Source: Alkalihalobacillus sp. BA299
GTDB taxonomy: Bacteria > Bacillota > Bacilli > Bacillales > Bacillaceae_F
NCBI RefSeq assembly: GCF_017745675.1
Contig: NZ_JAFLJM010000007.1
Span: 1-64,000, forward strand
Direction: 5' to 3'
Length of the DNA: 64,000 bases
Positions within the stretch are counted from its first letter, which is position 1. Every line of letters begins with the position of its first letter. Under the pieces are notes generated by a model that did no database searches, was not told the origin of the DNA, and worked only from the letters and a program-made list of their open reading frames with translations. Of the stretch, positions 1 through 7,375 are shown piece after piece. The position numbers were made by a program, and so were the translations under genes.

Positions 1-22
1 TCGATCCCGCTAGGCTCCACCA
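1..22 (+). tRNA. tRNA-Ala, 3' end only
   Basis: The first 22 bases are the T-arm 3' side, acceptor 3' strand (AGGCTCC), discriminator A and encoded CCA of a tRNA cut by the window edge. The acceptor strand fits the Bacillus tRNA-Ala acceptor stem (GGGGCCT). The anticodon is outside the window, so the identity is inferred from the acceptor sequence. It heads the tRNA array that runs to about 1900. Confidence 0.6.
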
Positions 23-31
23 TTATCATGC

Positions 32-124
32 GGAGGAATACCCAAGTCCGGCTGAAGGGATCGGTCTTGAAAACCGACAGGCGGGTTAAACCGCGCGGGG
101 GTTCGAATCCCTCTTCCTCCGCCA
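32..124 (+). tRNA. tRNA-Ser (TGA)
   Basis: A class II tRNA with a long variable arm. The 7-bp acceptor stem GGAGGAA/TTCCTCC is closed by discriminator G and encoded CCA. The anticodon loop carries TGA and the T-arm has GGTTCGAATCC. It is followed by a spacer and the first truncated tRNA copy of the array. Confidence 0.95.
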
Positions 125-192
125 TATCATTCATGAAGTAAAATTTATAATGACATGAGGAACCGATGACCTCATTGAAAATCATCATCCAT

Positions 193-220
193 TTACTTTA
201 TAGCGACGCGGGGTGGAGCA
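193..220 (+). repeat. Truncated 5' copy of tRNA-fMet with its upstream flank (element A, left repeat)
   Basis: Positions 207-220 repeat the first 14 bases of the tRNA-fMet at 347. The identity extends into the flank: 195-220 matches 335-360 with one mismatch (G203/A343), a spacing of 140 bp. The rest of this tRNA copy is missing and is replaced by the insert at 221-334. The same architecture occurs twice more in the array, before tRNA-Gly and tRNA-Lys. Confidence 0.85.
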
Positions 221-334
221 ACGAGCAACGCATCGATGTATATTCATGGAGTTGTTTCGACGCATATACTGCGATGGGAAGCTGGAAGAGGAAGAAACAG
301 TCAAGACTCTACGGAGAGTGGACATCATCGGTAA
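221..334 (+). repeat. Structured insert A between truncated and intact tRNA-fMet
   Basis: This is a 114-nt insert flanked by the 26-bp tRNA-containing direct repeat. It starts ACGAGCAA, as insert B does. A hairpin is formed by TGTTTC (253-258) and GAAACA (294-299) with a 35-nt loop, extendable by two wobble pairs. The loop holds a smaller CGCA/TGCG hairpin and ends in a purine-rich GGAAGAGGAA run. Inserts B and C share the stem position and the loop length. I know of no family that matches. Confidence 0.7.
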
Positions 335-346
335 ACTTTATAACGA

Positions 347-423
<77 letters not shown>

Positions 424-446
424 AAAAAATTAAGAATTTTAAATGT

Positions 447-522
447 GGTCCCGTGGTGTAGCGGTTAACATGCCTGCCTGTCACGCAGGAGATCGCGGGT
501 TCGATTCCCGTCGGGACCGCCA
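447..522 (+). tRNA. tRNA-Asp (GTC)
   Basis: A 76-nt tRNA with acceptor GGTCCCG/CGGGACC, GTC anticodon in CCTGCCTGTCACGCAGG, discriminator G and encoded CCA. It ends seven bases before tRNA-Tyr. Confidence 0.96.
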
Positions 523-528
523 TGAGTT

Positions 529-613
529 GGAGGGGTAGCGAAGTGGCTAAACGCGGCGGACTGTAAATCCGCTCCCTGAGGGTTCGGCGGTTCGAATCCG
601 TCCCCCTCCACCA
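529..613 (+). tRNA. tRNA-Tyr (GTA)
   Basis: An 85-nt class II tRNA with acceptor GGAGGGG/CCCCTCC, GTA anticodon (GGACTGTAAATCC), a variable arm, discriminator A and encoded CCA. Confidence 0.95.
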
Positions 614-626
614 CTTAATTTCATAT

Positions 627-703
627 GGCGGTTGTGGCGAAGTGGTTAACGCACCGGATTGTGGCTCCGGCATTCGTGGGTTCGATTCCCATCAATCGCC
701 CCA
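627..703 (+). tRNA. tRNA-His (GTG)
   Basis: The GTG anticodon lies in CCGGATTGTGGCTCCGG. An extra 5' G faces the discriminator C, the G(-1) identity element of tRNA-His. The acceptor is GCGGTTG/CAATCGC and CCA is encoded. Confidence 0.95.
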
Positions 704-760
704 TATATAATAAATTAAAATGATAATATATTTTGTTAGCAGTACATTACTGTTTATCAA

Positions 761-835
761 TGGGCTATAGCCAAGCGGTAAGGCAACGGACTTTGACTCC
801 GTCATGCGTAGGTTCGAATCCTGCTAGCCCAGCCA
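761..835 (+). tRNA. tRNA-Gln (TTG)
   Basis: A 75-nt tRNA with acceptor TGGGCTA/TAGCCCA, TTG anticodon in CGGACTTTGACTCCG, discriminator G and encoded CCA. Confidence 0.95.
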
Positions 836-839
836 TTAT

Positions 840-914
840 GCGGAAGTAGTTCAGTGGTAGAACATCACCTTGCCAAGGTGAGGGTCGCGGGTTCGAGTCC
901 CGTCTTCCGCTCCA
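840..914 (+). tRNA. tRNA-Gly (GCC)
   Basis: A 75-nt tRNA with acceptor GCGGAAG/CTTCCGC, GCC anticodon in CACCTTGCCAAGGTG, discriminator T and encoded CCA. Confidence 0.95.
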
Positions 915-998
915 ATGCTAGACATCTATAGTTGAACACAAACGGATAGATTGATGGACTAAGAATAAATGGATAAAACAATATTTTAAACGATATTT

Positions 999-1075
999 CG
1001 GGAAGTGGCTCAGCTTGGTAGAGCACCTGGTTTGGGACCAGGGGGTCGCAGGTTCAAATCCTGTCTTCCCGACCA
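999..1075 (+). tRNA. tRNA-Pro (TGG)
   Basis: A 77-nt tRNA with acceptor CGGGAAG/CTTCCCG, TGG anticodon in CCTGGTTTGGGACCAGG, discriminator A and encoded CCA. Confidence 0.95.
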
Positions 1076-1095
1076 TGTATATTACATGACCTTAA

Positions 1096-1138
1096 AAGTA
1101 AATGCTTGCGGGTGTAGTTTAATGGTAAAACCTCAGCC
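1096..1138 (+). repeat. Truncated 5' copy of tRNA-Gly(TCC) with flank (element B, left repeat)
   Basis: Positions 1108-1138 are identical to the first 31 bases of tRNA-Gly(TCC) at 1240-1270, up to the start of the anticodon arm. The flank upstream is also similar (about 1096-1107 against 1227-1239, with one gap). The sequence then switches to insert B instead of completing the tRNA. Confidence 0.85.
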
Positions 1139-1226
1139 ACGAGCGAAACACCTATGTAATAACGACGAGTTGCCTCGACGCATAAACATCTTTGTATATG
1201 CTTGAAGAGGAAGAGGCATGACATTG
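1139..1226 (+). repeat. Structured insert B between truncated and intact tRNA-Gly
   Basis: The insert begins ACGAGCGA and matches insert A in outline for 32 nt up to the main stem. The stem is TGCCTC (1171-1176) with GAGGCA (1213-1218) and a 36-nt loop. Compared with TGTTTC/GAAACA in A and C, two adjacent base pairs differ and both strands changed together. The loop contains GCATA/TATGC and ends in the same TGAAGAGGAAG purine run. Confidence 0.7.
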
Positions 1227-1239
1227 AAGTGAATAACCT

Positions 1240-1313
1240 GCGGGTGTAGTTTAATGGTAAAACCTCAGCCTTCCAAGCTGATGTCGTGAGTTCGATTCTC
1301 ATCACCCGCTCCA
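1240..1313 (+). tRNA. tRNA-Gly (TCC)
   Basis: A 74-nt tRNA with acceptor GCGGGTG/CACCCGC, TCC anticodon in CAGCCTTCCAAGCTG, discriminator T and encoded CCA. Its 5' 31 bases are duplicated 132 bp upstream. Confidence 0.95.
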
Positions 1314-1318
1314 AACTA

Positions 1319-1395
<77 letters not shown>

Positions 1396-1404
1396 TAATA
1401 AATA

Positions 1405-1495
1405 GGAGAAGTACTCAAGTGGCTGAAGAGGTGCCCCTGCTAAGGGTATAGGTCGGGTAACCGGCGCGAGGGTTCAAATCCCTCCTTCTCCGCCA
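1405..1495 (+). tRNA. tRNA-Ser (GCT)
   Basis: A 91-nt class II tRNA with acceptor GGAGAAG/CTTCTCC, GCT anticodon in CCCCTGCTAAGGG, a long variable arm, discriminator G and encoded CCA. Confidence 0.95.
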
Positions 1496-1503
1496 TTACA
1501 ATT

Positions 1504-1578
1504 GGCCCGTTGGTCAAGCGGTTAAGACACCGCCCTTTCACGGCGGTAACACGGGTTCGAATCCCGTACGGGTCACCA
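1504..1578 (+). tRNA. tRNA-Glu (TTC)
   Basis: A 75-nt tRNA with acceptor GGCCCGT/ACGGGTC, TTC anticodon in CCGCCCTTTCACGGCGG, discriminator A and encoded CCA. Confidence 0.95.
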
Positions 1579-1592
1579 ACACTAAGTATTTT

Positions 1593-1628
1593 ATTAATCT
1601 AAGAGCGATTAGCTCAGTTGGTAGAGCA
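1593..1628 (+). repeat. Truncated 5' copy of tRNA-Lys with flank (element C, left repeat)
   Basis: Positions 1593-1628 match 1718-1753 over 36 bp with two mismatches. The repeat covers 10 bp of upstream flank and the first 26 bases of tRNA-Lys. One mismatch changes the acceptor strand from GAGCCAT to GAGCGAT. The tRNA stops after the D-arm and insert C follows. Confidence 0.85.
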
Positions 1629-1717
1629 CTTACTTCTTCGAAATACACCGAGTGTTTCGACACATACACATCGAAGCGATACTAGTAGAGAAAGAAACAG
1701 CAAATTGAATTATCTTC
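1629..1717 (+). repeat. Structured insert C between truncated and intact tRNA-Lys
   Basis: This 89-nt insert has the same main stem as insert A: TGTTTC (1653-1658) with GAAACA (1694-1699) and a 35-nt loop. An ATCG/CGAT mini-hairpin lies in the loop, followed by a purine run (AGTAGAGAAAG). The part before the stem is 24 nt, 8 nt shorter than in A and B. Confidence 0.7.
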
Positions 1718-1727
1718 ATTAATCTAG

Positions 1728-1803
1728 GAGCCATTAGCTCAGTTGGTAGAGCATCTGACTTTTAATCAGAGGGTCGAAGGTTCGAGTCCTTCATGGCTCA
1801 CCA
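1728..1803 (+). tRNA. tRNA-Lys (TTT)
   Basis: A 76-nt tRNA with acceptor GAGCCAT/ATGGCTC, TTT anticodon in TCTGACTTTTAATCAGA, discriminator A and encoded CCA. Its 5' part is duplicated 125 bp upstream. Confidence 0.96.
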
Positions 1804-1814
1804 TATAAAAGAAA

Positions 1815-1899
1815 GCGGGTGTGGCGGAATTGGCAGACGCGCTAGACTTAGGATCTAGTGTCTTATGACGTGGGGGTTCGACTCCCTTCACCCGCACCA
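1815..1899 (+). tRNA. tRNA-Leu (TAG)
   Basis: An 85-nt class II tRNA with acceptor GCGGGTG/CACCCGC, TAG anticodon in CTAGACTTAGGATCTAG, a variable arm, discriminator A and encoded CCA. It is the last tRNA of the array. Confidence 0.95.
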
Positions 1900-1915
1900 C
1901 TTTATACATATTTTT

Positions 1916-1943
1916 ACTTCAGGTGAGAGCCTGAAGTTTTTTA
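1916..1943 (+). terminator. Intrinsic terminator of the tRNA array
   Basis: ACTTCAGG pairs with CCTGAAGT (1916-1923 with 1930-1937) and is followed by a T-rich run. It lies 17 bases after tRNA-Leu and separates the tRNA operon from comGC. Confidence 0.85.
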
Positions 1944-2149
1944 GTTTTTTTAAACCTTTGTAAATTTTTTGTATTTAAAATGGCAAAGATGATTTTTTAT
2001 TGTATGCTTACAATAGATTGATTAAAGGAGTGATGAATTTAACTACTACCGTAAGTACCTTCCTCATTAAGCTATTATTTTCTCCCCCTACCTGTTTCTC
2101 ATTGTTTATTCTTTGTTTGTATTTTATATGGTTAGGAGTGTTATTAATA

Positions 2150-2455
2150 TTGAAAAAGTTAAAAGAAGAGGGTGCTTTCACCTTGATCGAAATGATGATT
2201 GTATTGATGATTATTTCCGTTTTACTACTTATTGCAGTTCCTAATATGACGAAGAATACAACTGTTGCTAACGATAAAGGATGTGAAGCAACTATCGATC
2301 TGCTTCAGGCACAGATTGGAGCATATACTCTTGATGAAGGGATGGAACCAGAAACGATAGATGATTTATCTCCGAATTATGTAAATAATACGTCTTGTCC
2401 AGATGGTACTAAATTAAAGATAGATAGTGATGGAAAGGTAGTTAAAGATGTTTAA
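2150..2455 (+). CDS. comGC: Competence pseudopilin ComGC
   Basis: Major pseudopilin of the Bacillus DNA-uptake machine, secreted and assembled across the cell wall after cleavage by the prepilin peptidase ComC. About 101 residues. A type IV prepilin signature is visible at the N-terminus: short charged leader MKKLKEEGA, then FTLIEMMIVLMIISVLLLI with the conserved Glu at +5. Two cysteines (KGCEA and NTSCPDG) fit the family's disulfide. TTG at 2150 is chosen because the leader length fits the family and AGGAG lies upstream; the frame is open upstream to 2000 but encodes an unlikely hydrophobic extension. comGD overlaps its stop codon. The two genes expected upstream, comGA and comGB, are absent. 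Confidence 0.85.
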   Translation: MKKLKEEGAFTLIEMMIVLMIISVLLLIAVPNMTKNTTVANDKGCEATIDLLQAQIGAYTLDEGMEPETIDDLSPNYVNNTSCPDGTKLKIDSDGKVVKDV

Positions 2456-2892
2456 TGAAAATAAGCAAACAAGGATACACATTAATTGAACTTCTAATTG
2501 TATTAACAATAATATCTATTGTTGGTTCGGTTACTCTCATTTTTCTTCATTCCTCATACTCTTCCTATGAACGAAATCAATTAGTCTCCCAACTTGAAAA
2601 TGATTTATATTATACTCAACAGTTAGCTATATCGAATGGTACTCCATCTGTTTTCTATATTAATACGTCCAAAAGTATTTATGGAGTTAAACAAAATAAT
2701 CAGTTGATATATGAGCAGCCTTTTAATCTAAATGTAACTTTCGAACGCGGTTCGTTAGGTATTGATGACATTAAATTTTTATCCAATGGAAATATAAGTA
2801 AGTCGGGCACTTTATTTATGTATGTTGAAAACCAACGTTATGCGATTGTTTTTCTACTTGGAAAGGGGCGTTTCTATATTGAAGAGAGATAG
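2455..2892 (+). CDS. comGD: Competence minor pseudopilin ComGD
   Basis: Minor pseudopilin of the competence pilus, 145 residues, close to the family size. The N-terminus is a prepilin leader MKISKQG followed by YTLIELLIVLTIISIVG with the +5 Glu. The rest is a small globular domain without a recognisable catalytic motif. The ATG overlaps the comGC stop by one base, which implies translational coupling, and the 3' end overlaps comGE. Assignment rests on the leader plus position in the comG order. Confidence 0.8.
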   Translation: MKISKQGYTLIELLIVLTIISIVGSVTLIFLHSSYSSYERNQLVSQLENDLYYTQQLAISNGTPSVFYINTSKSIYGVKQNNQLIYEQPFNLNVTFERGSLGIDDIKFLSNGNISKSGTLFMYVENQRYAIVFLLGKGRFYIEER

Positions 2893-3208
2893 AGGGTTTT
2901 CATTACTAGAAGTGATCACTTCAGTTTTTATTGTATCTATTATGTCAGCTTCGCTATTTCCAGCTATGATAAAAATTTATACAGAACGTGAAGCGATTCG
3001 TGAGTTTAGAATTGCTAATAACAACATTACTGAAGCCATTCAGGTTTGGTTATTTGAACATACGCTGCCTAGTGGAAATTTTGCAGAAAGAAATACAATA
3101 TATCAATGGTCAATTCTTACATTAAATGACGGTCAGGTTAAATTCTGTCTTACATGGTCAAGCAAAAATGGACGGGACTACGAACAATGTGGCCATGCAA
3201 AAAAATAA
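2879..3208 (+). CDS. comGE: Competence minor pseudopilin ComGE
   Basis: About 109 residues. The leader MLKRDRG precedes FSLLEVITSVFIVSIMSASLF, a class III signal with the +5 Glu. TTG at 2879 is preferred because AAAGGGG sits about 10 bases upstream and the leader length matches the other Com pseudopilins. It overlaps both comGD and comGF. The identity comes from operon position and the pseudopilin N-terminus, since ComGE sequences are poorly conserved. Confidence 0.75.
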   Translation: MKRDRGFSLLEVITSVFIVSIMSASLFPAMIKIYTEREAIREFRIANNNITEAIQVWLFEHTLPSGNFAERNTIYQWSILTLNDGQVKFCLTWSSKNGRDYEQCGHAKK

Positions 3209-3618
3209 ATGAAAAGGGCTTTACCCTAATCGAAGTGATTTTAGCATTTATTATTTTTCTAATACTAGTGTCACTTTTTCCTTTAATTATAAAGGTTATT
3301 CCAATCATTTTACCCCCAACAGAACAACCGCATATGTTACAAGTTGAATTGTTTTTCAACCAATTCAGTATGGAAGTAAGAGAAGCAGAGGATATTCAAG
3401 TAACAGGGAGTGCCATTTATCTTTCGAAGCCCAATGAAACAATAGTAACAATTGAGAGGTATGGAACAATGATAAGACGAAGGGTGAATGGTCAAGGTCA
3501 TGAAGTTTTTTTACGTCATATTTCTACTGTATCGTTCAAGCTTGCGCCTCATGGAGTTGTAGTGACGATAGTGGATAGTGATGGAACGAAATATGAACGT
3601 AGATTTTCGATGGTGTAG
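3187..3618 (+). CDS. comGF: Competence minor pseudopilin ComGF
   Basis: About 143 residues. After MWPCKKINEKG comes FTLIEVILAFIIFLILVSLFPLII, a pseudopilin hydrophobic segment with the +5 Glu. The remainder contains the RRRVNGQGHEVFL region typical of ComGF. ATG at 3187 gives an 11-residue leader with GGACGGG upstream; an in-frame ATG at 3154 would add 11 residues. It overlaps comGE by 22 bases. Confidence 0.78.
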   Translation: MWPCKKINEKGFTLIEVILAFIIFLILVSLFPLIIKVIPIILPPTEQPHMLQVELFFNQFSMEVREAEDIQVTGSAIYLSKPNETIVTIERYGTMIRRRVNGQGHEVFLRHISTVSFKLAPHGVVVTIVDSDGTKYERRFSMV

Positions 3619-3636
3619 TGTCTGGGGGATTTGAAC

Positions 3637-4020
3637 ATGTGCAATCAGAAGGGGTTTATCCTTCCATTAACTTTAACCCTTTGTTTATTTTTATCTCTAG
3701 CTCTTTTTCACTTGCTTGAAGTATATATTGTTGAAAAGAGGTTTTACTCCGAACAAGAAGAAATATTAATCATTGAATCATTACTGCAAATGGCAACTAT
3801 TGATTTGCTTCATAGCGTAGAAATTATCGATTACCAATCGTCTGGAGAGTTTCATTATGAAAAAGGTGTTGCTACTTATTGGATTTTAGAAGATAGCCAT
3901 GATACATTAAACATACAACTTAAAGTTACAACAAATTCAAAACGACAACGGGTCGTTCGACTAATACTAGACAAAGTGCGAATGAGGGTGAAGGAATGGA
4001 TAGAGGTCACAATGAGATGA
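3637..4020 (+). CDS. comGG: Competence minor pseudopilin ComGG
   Basis: A 127-residue protein with leader MCNQKG and a hydrophobic N-terminal helix (FILPLTLTLCLFLSLALFHLL) that lacks the +5 Glu, as is usual for ComGG. ATG at 3637 has GGGGG nine bases upstream. The stop overlaps the aroK start (ATGA). Last comG gene in the operon; the assignment is mostly positional. Confidence 0.72.
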   Translation: MCNQKGFILPLTLTLCLFLSLALFHLLEVYIVEKRFYSEQEEILIIESLLQMATIDLLHSVEIIDYQSSGEFHYEKGVATYWILEDSHDTLNIQLKVTTNSKRQRVVRLILDKVRMRVKEWIEVTMR

Positions 4021-4526
4021 AAATTATTTTTTTAACTGGGTTTATGGGGGCGGGTAAATCAACTATTGGAAAGGCTTTAGCCGATAACATAAATTACAAA
4101 TTATTAGATACAGATGAATGGATTGAAACTATACATGGTAAAAGTATTTCAAGGATTTTTAGTGATGAAGGGGAAGCTGCTTTTAGAACTTATGAAACAA
4201 ATGCTTTAAAAACTTTACCTAATGAAAATATTGTTGTAACCACTGGTGGAGGCATTGTTGTTAATGAGGAAAATCGGAAGATCATGAAGGAAAAAGGAGC
4301 TGTCATTTATTTACACTGTGAAATGGAAGAAATTCTTCGGCGAACGAAAGGGGATACTACAAGGCCGCTATTACAAAATAAATCAAAAGAACAGGTAAGT
4401 GAATTGTTTAAGCAGCGTCTTCCTTATTATGAAGACTCAGATTATCAAGTCGATACTACACATTTAACAGTACCTCAAATTGTAGAGAAGATTCTTAATA
4501 TCTTGAATGAATCTAAGTCAAACTGA
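4017..4526 (+). CDS. aroK: Shikimate kinase
   Basis: Phosphorylates shikimate at the 3-hydroxyl with ATP in the aromatic amino acid pathway, in the cytosol. 169 residues, normal for AroK. The Walker A motif GFMGAGKST is at residues 8-16. It is followed by LDTDEWIE (substrate and Mg binding), the FRTYE arginine that holds shikimate, and TTGGGIV. A lid-region arginine lies in TTRPLL. ATG at 4017 is coupled to the comGG stop and has AGAGGT upstream. Its place in the comG transcript has no obvious functional logic. Confidence 0.93.
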   Translation: MKIIFLTGFMGAGKSTIGKALADNINYKLLDTDEWIETIHGKSISRIFSDEGEAAFRTYETNALKTLPNENIVVTTGGGIVVNEENRKIMKEKGAVIYLHCEMEEILRRTKGDTTRPLLQNKSKEQVSELFKQRLPYYEDSDYQVDTTHLTVPQIVEKILNILNESKSN

Positions 4527-4564
4527 CAATACTATCATTAAAAACTGTGCGGGAGTGGAATGTA

Positions 4565-4762
4565 TTGTCATCCTTTAATGATTATGTGAAATTTGTAACT
4601 CAACAATTTGTAACGTACGTCGATCGACCGAAAGAAGAACGTTTGGCCATAAAAAAGCAAAAGAAAGAGGCTAGACAACCTATTCAATATCAAATGTTTG
4701 GTTTAATACCATTAGCTATTTCGATGATTATTAAAAGAAATCGGCAAAATCGAAAAAAATAA
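4565..4762 (+). CDS. yqzE: YqzE family protein
   Basis: A 65-residue protein of unknown function that lies after comGG in Bacillus. It has the family pattern: NDYVKFVTQQFVTYVDRPKEER, a basic stretch, then FGLIPLAISMIIKR near the C-terminus. TTG at 4565 is chosen because GGGAGTGG precedes it at the right distance. The C-terminus is strongly basic with a hydrophobic patch, which may be membrane associated (inference). Confidence 0.75.
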   Translation: MSSFNDYVKFVTQQFVTYVDRPKEERLAIKKQKKEARQPIQYQMFGLIPLAISMIIKRNRQNRKK

Positions 4763-4773
4763 ATAGTAGACTT

Positions 4774-4880
4774 AAAAGCTGACTTAAGTTTAAAGAGCCA
4801 GGCCCTCAAATATCGGTACAAGTGTTTATTAGGTAAAAATGCGATTGAGAGAAATGGACATACTAGGGTCAGCTTTTTTT
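4774..4880 (+). terminator. Multi-helix terminator after yqzE
   Basis: AAAAGCTGAC (4774-4783) pairs with GTCAGCTTTT (4868-4877) across an internal region of about 85 nt that can itself form CTCA/TGAG and ATCG/CGAT pairs. A T-run follows. The hairpin is unusually wide for a simple terminator. The 16-mer ATGGACATACTAGGGT (4854-4869) inside it recurs at 26599. Confidence 0.5.
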
Positions 4881-4962
4881 AGTTTGGTTATTATTGTAAA
4901 GTACATTCTACTATAAATATTGTATTTTTATTGACAAAAAACTACAAAATTTGAAAATACAT

Positions 4963-4990
4963 TTGCTTGTTTAATGAATTGTATTATAAT
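4963..4990 (+). promoter_or_regulatory. Sigma-A promoter for the HTH regulator at 5021
   Basis: -35 TTGCTT (4963-4968), a 16-bp spacer and -10 TATAAT (4985-4990) place a transcript start about 25 bases before the gene. Confidence 0.6.
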
Positions 4991-5020
4991 GGTACAAGAC
5001 ATTTATAGGGAGTGACGGTA

Positions 5021-5725
5021 ATGGAACAACAAACATTAAAGATAACAAGCGTATTGTCTGATCCAACTCGGTTTTCTATATATCAATATGTAACTAAGCG
5101 ACATGACGATGTTACTGTTCAGGAAATTGCAGACCAGTTTAATATTCATACGAACGTTGCCCGCTTACATTTGACTAAATTAGAAGATGTGAATATGGTA
5201 GTTTCTGAGACAAAGAAGACTGGAAAAGGTGGTCGGCCGAGCCGTTTTTACAGATTATCAAATGAAGTAGTTAGTCTCCAATTTCCATATCGTGATTATC
5301 AAAGGTTAGCTGAAATGTGTTTGGAGACGTTGGCAGGATTTGGTGTAGAAGGACAAGAAGCATTAAAGAAGATTGGCTATAAGTTTGGGATGGAATCAGC
5401 TAAGACATTTATAGCACGGGTAAATAAGAATTTGGCTGATCTACAAGATGAAGAAAAGATACAATTTATAGAACAAATTGCTACTAACCAAGGATTAAAC
5501 CCAGAAATTTCATTTAATCAAGAGGAAAGGCAAGTAAGCTTTAGCATATATAATTGTACGTTTAAAGAAATAATTCGTAATTATTCTACACCGTTATGTT
5601 CAATGCATTATTCTTTATTACTCGGTATATTTGAGTATTTCTTTGGGGAAGTTATACTCAAAGAAGAGCAATCGATAAAAAATGAAGGTTGCATGTCTTG
5701 TTCGTATACGACGATCATTTTATAA
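5021..5725 (+). CDS. Winged-helix regulator with C-terminal cysteine cluster (SufR/COG2345-like)
   Basis: A 234-residue DNA-binding protein. Residues about 10-80 form an ArsR/DeoR-like winged helix (SDPTRFSIYQYV, then TVQEIADQFNIHTNVARLHLTKLE, and a wing GKGGRPSRFYRL). The C-terminal half has four cysteines in the order NCTF, LCSMH, GCMSC. That resembles the Fe-S-binding cysteines of SufR-type repressors, so iron-sulfur sensing is a reasonable inference but is not shown. ATG at 5021 has AGGGAGTG six bases upstream. It has its own promoter and no clear operon partner, so its targets are unknown. Confidence 0.7.
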   Translation: MEQQTLKITSVLSDPTRFSIYQYVTKRHDDVTVQEIADQFNIHTNVARLHLTKLEDVNMVVSETKKTGKGGRPSRFYRLSNEVVSLQFPYRDYQRLAEMCLETLAGFGVEGQEALKKIGYKFGMESAKTFIARVNKNLADLQDEEKIQFIEQIATNQGLNPEISFNQEERQVSFSIYNCTFKEIIRNYSTPLCSMHYSLLLGIFEYFFGEVILKEEQSIKNEGCMSCSYTTIIL

Positions 5726-5887
5726 ATAATTGTGAGAATGACACGATATAGACAAGGTTAAGCCATTTACAAGCCGTTTGATTGTCATATATAATTGTAG
5801 AGTACTGTATTTATTTATGATATGATTAGCGTGGACATGTACTATTGTTAATCCGTGGATTAAGATAAAGAGAAGGAGGGGACAGGA

Positions 5888-6133
5888 ATGGATCGTATGT
5901 TTCGTGTATTAGGCTTTTGGACTGGGATTTTTGCAGTACTTTTCTTTGTTGGAGACATGTATAACATGGCACTTTTATTTTTTGCACAGACAGGAGCTTT
6001 TGTTGCACTAAGTTACTTAAATCTTTCAGAGCGAGTGTACATTTATATTTTTGGTGCATACTTAACAGTTTTCTTTGTAGGATTTACGTATTATTCACAT
6101 TTCCTACTTGTACCTGGGGTTGGAAACCACTAA
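5888..6133 (+). CDS. yqgY: DUF2626 membrane protein (YqgY)
   Basis: An 81-residue membrane protein of unknown function, conserved in Bacillus as YqgY. It starts MDRMFRVLGFWTGIFAVLFFVGDM, with three hydrophobic segments: about residues 8-23, 27-45 and 50-70. AGAAGGAGGGG lies upstream of ATG 5888. The gene stands alone and ends at a bidirectional terminator. Confidence 0.82.
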   Translation: MDRMFRVLGFWTGIFAVLFFVGDMYNMALLFFAQTGAFVALSYLNLSERVYIYIFGAYLTVFFVGFTYYSHFLLVPGVGNH

Positions 6134-6158
6134 TATGTAACTGAAGTTTACATACGGA

Positions 6159-6191
6159 AGAGGCTGACTTTTATGAGTCAGCCTCTTTTTC
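6159..6191. terminator. Bidirectional terminator between yqgY and the methyltransferase gene
   Basis: AGAGGCTGACT (6159-6169) pairs with AGTCAGCCTCT (6176-6186), followed by T's on the plus strand and A's before it. It overlaps the 3' end of the minus-strand gene. Confidence 0.85.
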
Positions 6192-7298
6192 AGGTTTTAT
6201 AAAAGAAAGCGATTGTATTTGCGTAAGCGATTTAGTTTGGAAAATAACTTGAAACCCCATACTCATACCCGAAGTAATAAGTGAGCGTATGGCGCGGTTT
6301 TGCTTACTTATTTCAGAGAACGGATTCGGGTCATAGTTTTCTTGTAAATATTTCAGGATACCAGCTGCAAGTAAAAATCGATCCTGTGATGTAACGAGTT
6401 GGGTTTTGAGGCCGTATTCGTTTCCAATATAAATGAATGGATCGAGATGGATATGAGTAGTTAAATCCATTTCGCAAGGATAGAGTAAAGGGTTATCAAC
6501 CATTTGATGTTGGTAGTACCCCCGTAAGCTACCCTCTCGGTGTTCGGGTTGCTGCCACTCTTCGTTCCAATATCCGTAATCTATTGTAAAGATTGCTCCT
6601 CTTTTTATAAATTGACTAACCTGTTGGATCCACTTTTCCATTGCTAGAGGTACTTCTATTCGTTGGTGATTTTTCAGTGGAGGTCCATATGTTTGTAACC
6701 ATGTTTTAACGGCATTATTTTGAAGAGGTTCTTTAATTTCATGTAATTTTTCGAATTCATTTATAGAAACAAAAATTTCATATAATATATTATCCTGTTT
6801 TTCAACTACGTGAACAGGAAAGGCATCGATCAGTTCGTTTGAAAAAATAATCCCTTCAAATGGGTGCAAGTTCATTTGATCAATTGAACGGTAGAAGTGA
6901 ACGTTCGGGAAAATGCTTAATAACGCTTTTTGTTTTTTTTGGTGGAAAGGACTTTCTTCAATTAAATAATACGAAAGCTTATCGAATGATTCTGGGAATT
7001 GGGATTGCCATTCTATTAATAAATCGTAAGAGAAACGCCCTGTACCTCCCCCTATTTCGCAGATGATAAATGGTAGATTATTTTTTATAATAATTTCATG
7101 GAAGATAGAGCAAAATACTTTTGCAAATATAGGGTGGACATTACTTGTTGTAAAAAAATCGCCTGATTTGCCAACTTTATCTTTATCTTTCATATAGTAC
7201 CCATATATAGGATCATAAAGAGCCTTTGTCATATATTCAGCATAATTAAGCTTTTGAGTAGGTTGATTACGTATGTATGAAATGATTGGATGAGTCAT
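6171..7298 (-). CDS. SAM-dependent methyltransferase, MidA/NDUFAF7 family (COG1565)
   Basis: A 375-residue class I methyltransferase. The N-terminal region reads NYAEYMTKALYDPIYGYYMKD and GDFFTTSNVHPIFAKVF, both typical of the family. The SAM-binding loop is ICEIGGGTGRFSYDLL at about residue 85. FSNELIDAFPVHVVE is the second conserved block. In mitochondria the family methylates an arginine of a complex I subunit; the bacterial substrate is unknown. ATG at 7298 has AAGGGG at good spacing; the open frame continues upstream without a ribosome-binding site. Confidence 0.85.
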   Translation of the reverse strand: MTHPIISYIRNQPTQKLNYAEYMTKALYDPIYGYYMKDKDKVGKSGDFFTTSNVHPIFAKVFCSIFHEIIIKNNLPFIICEIGGGTGRFSYDLLIEWQSQFPESFDKLSYYLIEESPFHQKKQKALLSIFPNVHFYRSIDQMNLHPFEGIIFSNELIDAFPVHVVEKQDNILYEIFVSINEFEKLHEIKEPLQNNAVKTWLQTYGPPLKNHQRIEVPLAMEKWIQQVSQFIKRGAIFTIDYGYWNEEWQQPEHREGSLRGYYQHQMVDNPLLYPCEMDLTTHIHLDPFIYIGNEYGLKTQLVTSQDRFLLAAGILKYLQENYDPNPFSEISKQNRAIRSLITSGMSMGFQVIFQTKSLTQIQSLSFIKPEKEADS

Positions 7299-7375
7299 AA
7301 AAAACCCCTTAGTACTTATATTTATCTCATTTATATAATGTAAGTAGAACCGAAAAGAAATTATTGTTAATACTG

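Noticed and set aside
2000..2149. N-terminal extension of ComGC
   Set aside because: It would put 50 extra hydrophobic residues before the prepilin leader, which would block normal processing; the TTG at 2150 fits.
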